Positions 11,005 through 21,985 of a stretch of 64,000 nucleotides of DNA are shown here, one piece after another (position 1 is the stretch's first letter; each line of letters starts with the position of its first letter). Source of the DNA: Atherinomorus stipes (Eukaryota > Chordata > Actinopteri > Atheriniformes > Atherinidae); contig JALJCO010000083.1 in assembly GCA_023101725.1 (NCBI GenBank), forward strand, positions 848,501-912,500. The letters run 5' to 3'. The notes below the pieces were generated by a model that saw nothing but the letters and a program-made list of their open reading frames with translations, was not told the DNA's origin and did no database searches. The position numbers and the translations under genes were made by a program.

Positions 11005-11545
11005 TTCATTTCTTTTTATGACTTTTATTTAACCACATAGTTTCATTAGGATTAGAATAAGAATTTCTTTGCAACAAAGACCTGGCCAAAATAGAAGCCA
11101 TACAAAATCAAAACACAGTAAAACAAAGATGACATTCCTCCTTGACTGCATTCTTTATTATACTCTTAAAATTGTTCATGGATATGAGCGATTTAAGAGT
11201 TTAAAAGTTTTTTGGAGATTATTCCATGGTGATGATGCATTTTAGAAAAGCAATGTTTTAGCATAGCAACTTTGGAGGTGGGCAGATAGACGGCAGAAAG
11301 AAGGGTAGTGGGATATTTTGGGAGCTTACCCTGCAAAGCTTGGATGATTATATCAGTGCTGTTGTGTACAAATGTTCAGTGATGTCCAGCCAGCTCGATT
11401 ATAGAGGATGCAGTGATGTGTGAGAGGATTTGCATTTAAAATCAAATGTAGAGAAGCATCAAACACAACCGTAGGCTCCTTAAAGTGGAGGATGCTGCAT
11501 GCATATTGCGCTTTACCACAATCAATCAAGGTGGATTCAAGTTTT
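11005..11545 (-). mobile_element. LINE-like 3' region, antisense
   Basis: TTTATTTAACCACATAGTTTCATTAG, then AAGAATTTCTTTGCAACAAAGACCTGGCC resembles the antisense tail of a widespread teleost repeat with the GAGACCTGGCCAAGA signature. The downstream part (to GCGCTTTACC) appears to belong to the same copy. No reverse-transcriptase frame is left. Exact family is uncertain. Confidence 0.45.
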
Positions 11546-12869
11546 TTCTTTGCTGATAATATTTCTAAAATTATAATCAGACCTTACTTTTAAGTTTTTT
11601 TAATGAAATACTAATATGGACATTAAACAAAAGTTTTTCATTCATTAATAGGACAAACTTTCAATCAATGTTCAATCAGATATAAGAAGTCTTAGATCAT
11701 CAAAAGGAATTACAGCATTTGATTAAAGTAAAATAAATAAAATCAAACTTTATATTTTAGCCCAAATCTTAAAAAATTATTTTCATCCTTATTGATGCCA
11801 TTTTTACCTTCATATGCAGATGCCCTCCTCACCTCTAAGACTGCATATTTAGTCAGTATCATTATTAGTCAATTATGTTGTTGCGAAAGGATTGTTTTCA
11901 GGAGGAACACTGCCTTTCTGAATTTACCTCTTAAGTTTCGTGCATCGTTAATAAGCTCCAGCCCAGAGAAGGCAGCAGCCTATCTAGGTCTGATTTTGTT
12001 TGACTCCAACTTGAAGTGTGTTCACTGACAATTATTTCATGAGTGTTTCTGAGCAGAATCAAGTCGGCCTTTGATGCAGTGCTGCCTGAGGGAAATGCTG
12101 ATTAGACTATGAACAGATCTGCAGCTATAGTCCTCATTATAAGTACATAACCATGCATAGAATTGTTTGGAGAAACCCTCTGAGTGGGATAAATACATTT
12201 CTTTTGTACTGTTGGTAAAGATCTTTTACTTGGCTTAGGTAATCATGCCAAGTAAAAACCATTAACACTCATTCGCTGAAAATGTTTGTACATTGTTTCT
12301 GTTCCAAGTAATTCTGTCAAGGAGCTTGTTCAATAAAACTATTTGGCTTTTGTATGTTGGAATGTTTTTCTATGCATCTTATTACTTGGCAATGAATAAA
12401 TCTGATTCAAAAAGTTGTGAGTGATTGCAAGAGGACTGCTGTGATGAACATAGCTCTGCTTGTGCTGGCTGTGAACTAGAAGTGAACTCAAATGTAAATG
12501 CAGGTTACACAGTTTGCAATTACACACACTCATCATGCGTCACTGAGAAAACCTGGCAAAGTCCTGGAGTACGCAACTACATTTCTCACCTTCAGACCTT
12601 TTTTTTCCTACAGTCATTTTTAGCCTTAAGTACACTAGAAAAACCCTGACTTTGATTAAGTCAGCTGCCTGTTTCAACACACCTGTGGTGCCCTGACCTG
12701 TACTGATTGGATGAAGTGAGGAGAGATAACAGTGAAAACAGTTGGTGGGGACAGATAAAGCAGGAAGAGAAAATCTTAACCCTGCATTTCAGTGGGGAAG
12801 GAAAAAAAAGCAGACACACACTGTTGTTCATTTGTTCAGTTATCATGACTTTGTTGCTTTGCATGCGTA
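11546..12869. other. Unassigned non-coding sequence
   Basis: No gene or complete repeat. A short perfect hairpin lies at 12224-12257, listed separately. Open frames of 65-78 codons here show no family resemblance. Confidence 0.5.
12224..12257. repeat. Short perfect hairpin
   Basis: TTTTACTTGGC (12224-12234) and its exact complement GCCAAGTAAAA (12247-12257) flank a 12-nt loop. It is too short for a miRNA precursor and is most likely a stray palindrome or the remnant of a foldback. Confidence 0.6.
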
Positions 12870-13390
12870 ATACAAGCTGCTGTAAATTGATGGAGCCGCT
12901 CTGCTCTCATAAATTGGGTGTGTGCACTGCAGAGTATTATCTGGAGAACATTTATTATTAGGCCCTCTTCAGAAATCTGGGCTCTGGGTATTGAGTGGTT
13001 ACTTGGTTGTTTTTCAATGCCTCTCAGCCATCATCATCTTCCTTATCTCCACCTGCTGCATCGGGCTTGCCGCCACTGTCAATGATGCGAGCTCATTTGT
13101 TTTCTGCTGCAGGAGGATATTGTTCACCAGGAAGCCAAAGGTGATGCTGTTAGACTGATCTATGTCTGCCCCCCCTTTTCTTCCACGCCTATAAGCAGGG
13201 AAAATGGCACTGTTTGCATAATGCATTTGTACAGTAGAGCATGATTGTGTCATCACCTGCTTTAGTGCAGAGTTGCTTCTGGAATTCCTCAGTTATTGTG
13301 TTGCTACAGCTAATCCTTTGCTCTAATGTTTTCTGAGAATAATTAGAACGATGAAACGGGCTCTCAGTTGATTCAGCTGTATGCCAACTT
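12870..13390. other. Repeat-free segment, candidate conserved non-coding element
   Basis: Balanced base composition with no transposon ends. An octamer-like TTTGCAT lies at 13213-13219 next to ATGCATTT. A minus-strand open frame of about 80 codons crosses it but has no recognisable domain. The suggestion of conservation comes only from its texture, with no alignment behind it. Confidence 0.25.
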
Positions 13391-13970
13391 GGTCTTTTAA
13401 TTATCTGAATTTAATTTCAGATATTTTACACAGAAATAAATGCTGGGAGAACCAAATTGTAACAACTTATCTCATTTATACCAGCAAAGAGCCAACAGGA
13501 AAGTTTGATTGACTGAAAAGATAGTAATCAGTATACCATCGTTAAACAGTATTTACATTCAAGAAAGAAGATGCCACTAAAAAATAAAAAGAAGAAACAT
13601 AGATATGATAAAATAGAATAAATACAATTAAAATGTGGATAAAAAGTAAGGAACAAATAGGAAACAGGAAACCTTCTGTATTCCTAACTCTCTTGGTCAT
13701 GTTTTATTTTGTAGAACCATTTTTGTGCCCAGTTTTTTTACCTTGTCATACCAAGTAGTGTGCCTGTTTTTCTTTTTCCTTCATTTTACATGTTTTTTTT
13801 TCATGCAGGAATTGTGTTTATTTAGTATTTTAAGCCACTTAATGCTAATTAACTGTGCTAATTTATGACTTTTAAATGAGCTTCGTTGTGATGAACACTT
13901 TTATCTCCATGAAACCAGATATGAGCAAAGATCACATCAATCACGTGTGTCTGTGTTAATATCTTTGCTT
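13391..13970. other. Unassigned non-coding sequence
   Basis: A-rich around 13560-13670, otherwise nothing recognisable. Confidence 0.5.
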
Positions 13971-14150
13971 TGATCCAAGAGCTCTTGTAGTTTTGTGAGT
14001 AATCTGGTTGATCTTTTTTCATCAGATTCTTGAAGATTTCACTTCAAAAAAAGCAGAGAAATGTTCAGTTTGATTTCACACTGTTTTGCTTTGTATGTGT
14101 TTTTCTGTTTTGTTTGTTTGTTTCTTGATCAGCCTGTTCAGCTTAATTTA
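13971..14150 (+). repeat. Local duplication, copy a
   Basis: It reads TGATCCAAGAGCTCTTGTAG, then CTGGTTGATC, CATCAGATTCTTGAAGATTTCACTTCA, CTGTTTTGCTTT and finally GATCAGCCTGTTCA. The same order of blocks recurs at 14501-14721. Nothing indicates coding or a terminal inverted repeat, so this looks like a segmental duplication about 530 bp apart or two copies of an unknown repeat. Confidence 0.8.
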
Positions 14151-14500
14151 AGTAGCTGGTTTATTAAACATGAGGTGTTGAGGTTTTGCCTCTTTTCTAT
14201 GTAGTTCTGTGTGTTTATGCATGATCTTATTATACTCCAGCTGTCTTTATTTAAGTTGTATTCAGCTGCCATCGGCTAGCTTTGTTTCCAGCAAAGACTG
14301 TGGAATGTTTTCTTGTTCTTCTTCTTCTTCTCCTTCTTTAAAGGGTTTCCGTGCAGATGCATCATTTGGCTGTTTGTGTATCCATGTTTTTTTTTTCTTT
14401 CTTTACTCTGTCGTTGTTCTCTGTTCCACTCCTCATTGTTTCTCTTCTTAACATAATTCTCTTCCCTCTTGTCAGGCCCAGCTTTTTTTTTTTTTTAATT
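14151..14500. other. Pyrimidine-rich spacer between the duplicated segments
   Basis: T/C-rich with a CTT-type run near 14315-14340 and several T homopolymers. No gene or mobile element end is seen. Confidence 0.6.
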
Positions 14501-14721
14501 TGATGCAAGAGCTCTTGTGGTTTTTGGGTGAATCTGGTTGATCTTTTTGCATCAGATTCTTGAAGATTTCACTTCATAAAAAGCAGATAAATCTTGAATT
14601 TAATTTCTAACTGTTTTGCTTTCTACATTTTCTCTGTTTTTTGTGGGGTTTTTTTGTTTGTTTTTTGTGGGGTTTTTTGGCTTGTTTGTTTTTGATCAAC
14701 CTGTTCACTGAACGTAATTAG
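14501..14721 (+). repeat. Local duplication, copy b
   Basis: Second copy of 13971-14150, starting TGATGCAAGAGCTCTTGTGG. It is longer because it carries an expanded TTTTTTGTGGGG / TTTGTTTG region (14635-14690) made of two near-identical short units. Confidence 0.8.
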
Positions 14722-14775
14722 TTTGTCTATTAGACACAACCTTCTGGAAGTGCTCGTCCTCTCCTTTGTTCTTTA

Positions 14776-15081
14776 TTTGCTCTCACGAAGGTCTCAGTCT
14801 GTTGCAGAGTAGCACGGCGGTGGTGTTTAGCCAGCTAACAGCAAGTCCAAGCGTGCGTTACCATTAGCCCACAGATTATGTGGCTAATCTTCGTCAGCTG
14901 CTGTTAGCTTTGAGTTAGCTTGGTTAACATTTAGCCCAGAGTACGTTGGCTGTCACTCATTTGCCCTGAGGCATCTCTTTGCCCATTTTTGTGTTTTCCG
15001 GTAGTGATGAGACACTCAACATGACAAAGATGGTGACTGTGGGAACATCCAACTGGATTCACTTTTAGCCCTTCGAAGCTT
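14776..15081. repeat. Unclassified dispersed repeat, copy 2
   Basis: Matches 5798-6107 in the same orientation over about 300 bp at roughly 75-80% by eye, from TTTGCTCTC through CACTTTTAGCCCTTC. It ends at about the same point as copy 1, which suggests a defined repeat end. The leftward extension present in copy 1 is absent here. Confidence 0.75.
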
Positions 15082-16379
15082 CATCCCTCTTTTTAACTGT
15101 GTATGTGTGTCACACAGACTGTGACACAAACATCAACCATTTATGGGCAAAAACAGTGAATGTTAAAAAAGGTTTGCTTGTCAGAAAGTAAGTTGGCAGC
15201 TCATTCTATTCAGCTGTGAAGGGCTCATGTCCCTGGCTCAGCCAAAGAAATAATAAACCAGTCTTAACATTTTCTCAGTTATTAGCAGAATCTGCTCAAA
15301 CACAAGCTGCAGTATACAGTGTAATGTGATCCCCACATGCTTTGTCTCCTGGGATGTAACAGTGGTTATTAGACATGTTCAGTTCCATGTTTTTGTAGCC
15401 CTCAGAGCATGGAGAGTAAACACATAATTGCTAGCAACGAGAAATAATTGAATCATTCTGTTTTAGCTTCCACATACAGAAAATCTGTTTTTCATTACCT
15501 GCACTTATTTGATCTGTGATGAGAGCCTTTCATCAGCTTGACCTGAACCCCAACACCTGTTTCAGGATGCACCAATGATAACTGCAGCCCTTCAGACTTA
15601 CACGCTAATATTCCTTTACTCTCAGTGTCATTATAGACTCCTCTGAGGTTTGGAAATGCAGAGATCGACAGCTTCTTCAGTGGTTTTGTTTTTGAGAGTG
15701 AGTGACTAGAGGAGGAGTTAGTGAAAGGGGGAGGCAGTGTTGACTTTATGGTTTAGGAGTCTGATGTTTTGTGGATAAAAGCTGTTTGTAATTCCTCTCT
15801 GATTTCACACCCCTGTAGCGCTTTCCCAACAACAGCAGCGTAAAAAATCGTGTTGTGGATGTACTGCCGCTGTGGGCCCACCTGATTACCCCGCTGGTGT
15901 AAATGTCTTGTGGTGATGGGAACACTGCTCCAGTGATGAACTGTACAGTTTCTTATCCCCTACTGCAGAGCATCCCTATCCCAAGCAACTTCCTCACCAA
16001 ACTGATTGAGCTGGTGATTACGATATCGACTGTACATCAGTAGATGTTCCAGAGAATTTAGGTCGACGAGACAAATGTGCTCACCCTTAAGAAATACAGT
16101 CTATGGTGGAATTTTGTGTGTATTTTAAAGATTTTCAATCTCTCTGCCTTGAGGTAAATAATGGAGTGGCCGTTCCCTCTTCCTCCAAGGGTCAGTGCTT
16201 ATCTCCTTGGTCTGCAATAAAGAAAGATTATTAATAATTATAGTTTGATCCTGAATTTATTTTGATAATTGAAATAGAAGACAGTTAAAAGACTCAAACC
16301 ATTTCCTACAACTTCAAGACTGGCAGTTGGGACTTGGAATCAATGATCCACCCAAGGTAATTCTTGCAGGTTATATATG
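15082..16379. other. Unassigned non-coding sequence
   Basis: No gene or clear repeat. The block around 15760-16000 (GTAAATGTCTTGTGGTGATGGG and neighbours) has the feel of an old LINE 3' region, but I could not anchor an end. Confidence 0.45.
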
Positions 16380-16735
16380 TTTGGATCTTGCTTTTGGGTG
16401 TATGGGTCGGATCTACCAAGATCCAAATTTGTGGGTAGTAATTTGCCTGTGCAATATAGAATTTTGCACATGGGGCTGATACACAATGTGGGATGATTTA
16501 CTAAAGAGTGATCACGCAAATTCCTGCAGGCGCAAATGTGTTAGAAACACCCCTACCGTATATAAATGAAGGTTTTGCAAGTTTCGAAGTTTGCACTGTT
16601 TGCGAATCTCAAGAGGAGAAGAGCGCAAGAGGAAATACGACCCGATGGAGACATTAGATATCAGTGGAAGGACAAATGCAAATAAAAAAACAAGCATGGT
16701 TCATAAAAAAATGAAAATAATACACAGGTATCCGT
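16380..16735. repeat. Possible old DNA-transposon fragment
   Basis: GGATCTACCAAGATCCAAATTTG, GGATGATTTACTAAAGAGTGATCACGCA and GCACTGTTTGCGAATCTCAAGAGGAGAAG resemble phrases from a common fish DNA-transposon family, possibly PIF/Harbinger. No terminal repeats or duplication are visible, so this is recognition by text only. Confidence 0.3.
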
Positions 16736-17428
16736 GCAGAGCCTCAGAAGAGTCCAGTTTATGAGGACATAGATAAGGAGTTGCTGAATAAATGAAACTG
16801 TCTGCATCCTTGAAGATGGTCTCACTATTACCCACAAACTGCACTCTGTGTCATGATGTCAACGGCTCCTGCAGCCATGGTTGGAGAATTAGAGGAAATG
16901 AAGACACAACTGAAGACAGCTTTCTCAATAAACTCTACATTGGCTTAAGTTTTGTTTGGTTTGTCCAGAATATTTAACACCCGTGTTAAATAGTGGTAAA
17001 TGGTGTGTTGTTATTTAATTCAATAATGACAACTAAATACATTTACCACACTGCTGATGAAAAATCATTTTGAATCAGAATTATCCGTGTCTGCAATCCA
17101 GCTTTGCCCCCCCTCACCAGCTGTAGCCTTTTGTGCACAAAGCTACTGTTCAGATGCACTAAAACAGGGCTGTCCAATTTGGGACTGTAGTGTTACCCAG
17201 TTACCTCGTAACGCTGTAAACCATTGGATTTCATCTCAAGCGAGCCAAATTTGATTTTCTAAAAGTTTATTTTGATCACTTTGGAGAGTCTGACCACGTG
17301 ACTTTCTGCTAAGGCTGACTGCAAACCTTCCCGCCGAATTTTCCTGCTGCAAGATTAGACGCCAAGTTTTACATCTCTCCAACACGAGAGATAACAGAGA
17401 AGGAGCGGTGGCCTTACGGACGAAATGC
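16736..17428. other. Unassigned non-coding sequence
   Basis: Nothing recognisable. The open frames here (about 60-65 codons) have no family resemblance. Confidence 0.5.
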
Positions 17429-17436
17429 CTGCAGTC

Positions 17437-18586
17437 AGTAGCGTAACATCATGTTGCATGGTGATAGGCCCCGGTGCAAATACTTTTTTTGTGCCCCACC
17501 TCCGCCGTAAACACAAACACGCTTGTGCTCACGTGCACGCACGCGCACTCATGGACGTGCGCGCACGCACACAGACACACACATTCTCGGACTCGCAAAC
17601 ACACAGCTTGAGAGAACTGCTGTTGTCGCCATGATGGATTCCTGTTCTACCAAAAATGCTGCAGCAGGTCGGGTTTCCTCGTTTAGGATCAGAAACGTAA
17701 CTAAATTAAGCTTCACGGGTGTGTGCAGGTTGCGGGTAACAGAAATTTTATTTAACTCTTTGTGGACATGAGTGTTTTACTTGGTGCTGGTGTGACTTTT
17801 TGTGTTGCGCATCACCAGCGTCCAGCAGTGAGGGAGACGTTTCTGCTGCTGGTGTGATGCAGGAGCAGAACAGCTGAAACCAGCATGGTGGAGAACATCC
17901 GACCTTCTTTATGCAGCAATTTCCAAATCTTAACCACCAGGTTTCCTCCTCTGACCAGTTTTACAATCCATTGCGCCGCTGGCTTAAAGATTACATCCAT
18001 ATTTAATCCCTCTCATGTCGGCAGGTGCTCCGTCCCCACCTGCTGAATCAAGTTGTGTGAAACGGTTCTTTACTCTGGCCCAGCAAAGAACTGGTGCCTG
18101 TTAAAAAGCAGTTTGGAGAGCGAGGAGCGTGTGGCTCTGAACCAGAACCAGCTCAGTAGAAAATGGGCCCATGACTTATTCTTATTTTACAGCCACACCT
18201 GAGGTATTCCATTCACAAAACAGCAACATGTGGCATTGGACCTTTGGCTCCTTACTTATGAGTGTGGGACTCAGCCAATCAGAGTGCGTATAGCTGTTTA
18301 CATACACATGGGCATTCTCTGCATGAGGGCCCATTAAAAAGCATCAGACACCGTCAGCTTTGTTCGGTTTTCAGAGGGTTATGTGTGTGTGTTTTTAAGA
18401 TAAAGAAAAGGTAAAGCGGTGTGTATGAGATAATGCTACATGGACACAGGCAATTTTTTTATTTACGCTCCCCCTAAATCTGACGGACAGCTGCTTATTT
18501 CTTCCCCTTTCTTCACGGGCCCCTGAACGTGTCTGGGCCCTGGTGCAGCTGCATCACCAGCTGCACCGGTGATACTTACACCTGTG
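17437..18586. mobile_element. Non-autonomous hAT element with perfect 8-bp TSD
   Basis: Identical 8-bp flanks CCTGCAGT occupy 17429-17436 and 18587-18594. The left end is CAGTAGCGTAACATC and the right end read in reverse is CACAGGTGTAAGTATC, a loose inverted match. Both subterminal regions carry GGTGCA and GGGCCC/GGCCCC motifs. It is 1150 bp and has no transposase. A CA/CG-rich alternating tract (17507-17600) and the internal text CAGCAAAGAACTGG (near 18079), similar to another fish repeat end, suggest an internal patchwork. Confidence 0.85.
17507..17600. repeat. Impure CA/CG alternating tract
   Basis: Alternating purine-pyrimidine sequence with ACACAAACACGC, GTGCACGCACGCGCAC and CACACAGACACACAC runs, inside the hAT element. 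Overlapping open frames rich in H, T, R and A derive from it. Confidence 0.7.
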
Positions 18587-18594
18587 CCTGCAGT

Positions 18595-20275
18595 GCAAGA
18601 CAGCACCATCTGTTGGACTCCGGACCGGACCCGGGGGACCAATCCACCTCGGCAGCTCTGACGACAGGTCCTCTGCGTGATCCAGCGTAAGGACTCAAAT
18701 AGCCTTTCTTAATCATAACTGGTGACCAAATTTAATTAATCGTCAAACTAAATTCAAGAATAAATTAGGCCTTTAATTTATTTATGTCCAAAACCAAAAG
18801 CATATTAAATGACTCGCATCTTCTCTGTTGTTTAAGTTTAATCCACTAAACTTTTCCTTCCATCTTTGACATTATTGATTTTAGCAACAATACTAGAAGG
18901 TTAATTCAGTTTAACTATACTTTGATCTTCCTCCCACTACAATCATCTCCTACCTCACATCACCTGCAATACAATATTGTGCTGCATACTGCTCATGCCT
19001 GATTATCACCATGATCCATGCTGCTGTTTGATTTTCACTCTGTGATTTATCAACAATTTGTAATAAATATTTTGCTTTTATTTAACATGTCGTTTCTGGG
19101 ATTTTCTTTTGCAAAGCCAAGTGCACAAATCGAGAGCTTTCTACTTCAGATGACTGGCTGCCTGAGTGTTAATGATTATCATAAATAATTATTTAACAGA
19201 CCAAAGTCCGGGTTTGGCCACCTGGTGGTGCTCAGAGGTATATTAATGTATATCTACATTAATATCTAATGCAAGTTTACAACAGCCATCAACACTCTGA
19301 ACCATTTGAAATGAGTTTTTATCCTTTTACTTACTTACTGTATTGTGTGTTTTAATGTTTTGGTTATGTTTTTTATATGTTTTGTTTTTATCCAGAGATC
19401 TATCTATCTGATACTTAAAAAACATAAGTCATTTCAAGCCAGCATCAACTTAATGTGGCAAGACTGCGTCATCTAACCACTGTTCAGTTGAAGCTTCAAA
19501 AACAAGCTTCAGATGAGTATTAAATCTTTTTCTGACAAAGTAGAAATTTATTTTTAATCCAATTAATACCCCCATGCACCTTTCAGACATCTTCTGCAGA
19601 GGATACACGGTTGAATCCTCGCTTGACAAGCCTCCTCCCTCCTTCAGGTGTATTTTAGGAACTAAGGTGTCCTTTGAAATATTCTGTGTGAATAATTTCT
19701 GTCGCAAGCCGCAGGATGGAGGAGCCAGGAGAAGAGGCTGAAATCAGAGAAATGAAACAAGCATCCTTCTTTTTCTTTCTTGCATTTGGATCCTCCACTC
19801 CACCCTGCTGTGCCAGACTGTCTTGTAATCTTTTAAAGTGGTCTTGATCAATACTCTCAAAACTTCTGAAGGTCTTTCAAAGTTTTTCTTTGGACGTTGT
19901 TCATTTTTAGTCCAGTCCTTTTACCTGAACACTTTCAGGGAAACATTTCATTTAAGCCACTTGATGCTTGCTTAAGAAACGTTCAAGCCTTAAACACATG
20001 AAGGGAGGAGCCAATATTGCATCTCCACATGGCAAAAAGCTTTGCAGAGTCCATTTTCAATAAAACTTGACATCTAATTCCTGTTTTCATGGCAAAATAT
20101 AAAAAATGAGGGATGGTAAAAGACTTTAGTACAGTGTTTTAAGGAGAACTTCAAGGTGTCACTGCTTCAAAAGGGTCAATAATATAATACTAACACACTG
20201 CTGAATGATATATGATGGTGATGTAATGGTGTAGCATATTGTTGCAGGTCCCGGGCACGCGACCATACAGCAGTT
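18595..20275. other. Unassigned non-coding sequence
   Basis: AT-rich, no gene or transposon end recognised. A minus-strand frame of 85 codons at 19450-19707 has no domain resemblance. Confidence 0.5.
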
Positions 20276-20348
20276 CTGATAAGAAAAAGGTTAAATGAGC
20301 AGACAGGACACCATCATGCTGCTGCTGCGTTGGCTCATCGTCACAGAG
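20276..20348 (+). repeat. 73-bp direct repeat, left copy
   Basis: Identical to 20656-20728 except for one base (TTGGCTC here, TTGACTC there). It starts CTGATAAGAAAAAGG and ends CATCGTCACAGAG. Spacing is 380 bp start to start. The near identity, compared with the decayed elements around, implies a recent event or gene conversion. Confidence 0.95.
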
Positions 20349-20655
20349 TTTTATTTAAACATTTTGTAATAAATGCATTTGATGTTTTTGGTTAACCGTA
20401 ACAACCTCTTTTCATCCAGTCCAAAACCACAGAATGACTGAACAAGGCAATTACAGGAGCTTCTGACTAGATCCCAGATATATGACTTGGCATGCGGACG
20501 CCATGTTTAATACAACAATCGTACGGCGCTGGCCTCGCCATTTTGCACAACAGTGTAACAGAGCTAAAAACATCAATGGCCAGACAGTCATCAAAACAAT
20601 ACTTTAGGCTGTACCACTTTGTTTTACACATTTTTCGTACACATAAAGCACTAAC
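20349..20655. other. Sequence enclosed by the 73-bp direct repeats
   Basis: 307 bp with no coding potential. If the pair are terminal direct repeats of a miniature retroelement, this would be its body, but no primer-binding site or polypurine tract could be assigned. Confidence 0.4.
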
Positions 20656-20728
20656 CTGATAAGAAAAAGGTTAAATGAGCAGACAGGACACCATCATGCT
20701 GCTGCTGCGTTGACTCATCGTCACAGAG
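20656..20728 (+). repeat. 73-bp direct repeat, right copy
   Basis: Second copy of 20276-20348, one mismatch. The sequence continues into AGAGTGACGGG, unlike the left copy which continues into TTTTATTT, so the repeat edges are sharp. Confidence 0.95.
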
Positions 20729-21009
20729 AGAGTGACGGGAAAGCCAACGACGGCACAAAGCAGACTTCCAGCTGGCTGCCCAATGTCCTGCTGCCACCTA
20801 CTGACTTTGCTGGGTATTACACCAAAAATAAAACAAAGCCATAAGGACTGAAATGGGATATACTAGCCCAGAAATAACCTTCAGCACAAGCTGGAATATA
20901 TATTGCTACCCCATGCAGTGGGAGAAACATGAACTTAAAATTGGGACCACATCTTTGGTGTGCGTCACAATATGAAAGTGTTATTTACAAAACATGATAA
21001 TACTCTGGA
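20729..21009. other. Unassigned non-coding sequence
   Basis: Nothing recognisable up to the MITE at about 21010. Confidence 0.45.
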
Positions 21010-21203
21010 TCAATACAAAATTCTGCCAGTGGAACAAGTGAAATTTTCTTATATTTCTTGAAATAAGATGCATTTTTCTAACAAGTTCGTATTTCCCACT
21101 GAAATGTTTCTCTTTAGGTGATTTTACCTTATTTTGAGTGTGATGAGATATTTTGATTCGAAATTAGAAAAATATACTTGGTAAGATTTGAGTTTTAACA
21201 GTG
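21010..21203. mobile_element. Old MITE ending CTTGGTAAGATTT...CAGTG
   Basis: The right end ACTTGGTAAGATTTGAGTTTTAACAGTG and the inner text ATTTCTTGAAATAAGATGCATTTTTC, TGTGATGAGATATTTTGATT match a very common teleost MITE whose ends are CACTG...CAGTG. The left terminus is lost or too diverged to place, so the start is approximate. Confidence 0.5.
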
Positions 21204-21364
21204 TATTGTTGAAATTAAGGAAGTTTGCCGCAGATAATGACTTATTTAGAGGCCCATTCATTCTGCCCCCTTCACTGCCATCATATGGATATACGCGGAT
21301 CTACAACTAATCTACGTAGTGTCCAAAGGAGCCAGGGTGATGCAGAAATGTTACTGGTGAACAA

Positions 21365-21985
21365 CCGGATGTTGCCAGAGACTGGATTCTGCCCACTAGC
21401 TTGGTTTTTAGCTTGGTTTTTATGGTTTTTGTGTGGTTTTAACTTTGGTTTTATTCCCAAGCGAGTGGGAGCTTTTAACGAACTGATTGGCAGCACTTGG
21501 ATGCAGGAGGATAAAAGCTGGTGTGCGGACAACAGGAGGAGGACTGAGAGGGGAGACCTGAGAGGAAAGGACTGGGACCAGGAGGCGCAGCCGGGGGAGG
21601 ATGTGGAGTCCTCCGGCTGGGGGATCGAGATGGCGGCGGCGGTGGCGGCAGAGGCGGAACTGCTCGGGAGTAGGAGGGCAGTCGCAGACCGGAAGAACCG
21701 AAGAAGGAGGCCTACAGCGTCCTGGCCGGGACGGAGCCAAAGAAGCCAAGAGAGAGATGCCAACCACCGCAAGCCTTTTAGCCCTTTTAGCCCCTTTTAT
21801 CCTTTTCTTTTATTACTTTTTAGTTGGACTTTTAGTTACTTTTTAGTTTAGGAGTTTTATTTATTTTATTTCTTTAATAAAGCTTTCATTTGTTTTAACC
21901 ACTACCTGCTGGCGATGGTGTCTCTTTCTTCCCCCTCCTCTTGCAGTTGCCGGTATCTGTAAAGAACACCCATGACAAGTAAATG
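21365..21985 (+). mobile_element. Probable LTR of an LTR retrotransposon (solo or partial)
   Basis: The order of signals is LTR-like. A TATA-type box GATAAAAGC lies at 21511-21519, followed by a GC-rich leader, a T-rich stretch, a polyadenylation signal AATAAAGC near 21876, and then ACCACTACCTGCTGGCGATGGTG, a downstream block seen in fish Gypsy-type LTRs. Neither the TG start nor the CA end can be fixed with a matching 5-bp duplication, so the edges are approximate. Open frames of 81-208 codons cover it on both strands. They include an MAAAVAAEAE-like start at 21630, but the frame runs into low-complexity PFSPFSPF text and the LTR tail. Confidence 0.5.

Noticed and set aside
12224..12257. A miRNA precursor
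   Set aside because: The stem is only 11 bp; a precursor needs a stem of about 22 bp or more.
12922..13256. Opposed 78- and 80-codon frames as a conserved exon
   Set aside because: No recognisable motif and no convincing splice context; kept only as a possible non-coding conserved block.
20276..20728. A complete LTR retrotransposon with 73-bp LTRs
   Set aside because: No TG/CA ends, no target duplication (CAGTT versus AGAGT) and no primer-binding site; kept as an unexplained direct repeat.
21225..21851. A 208-codon plus-strand frame overlapped by 163- and 115-codon minus-strand frames, as a possible host gene
   Set aside because: Open in several frames because of GC-rich composition; no domain resemblance, and the segment has LTR signals.
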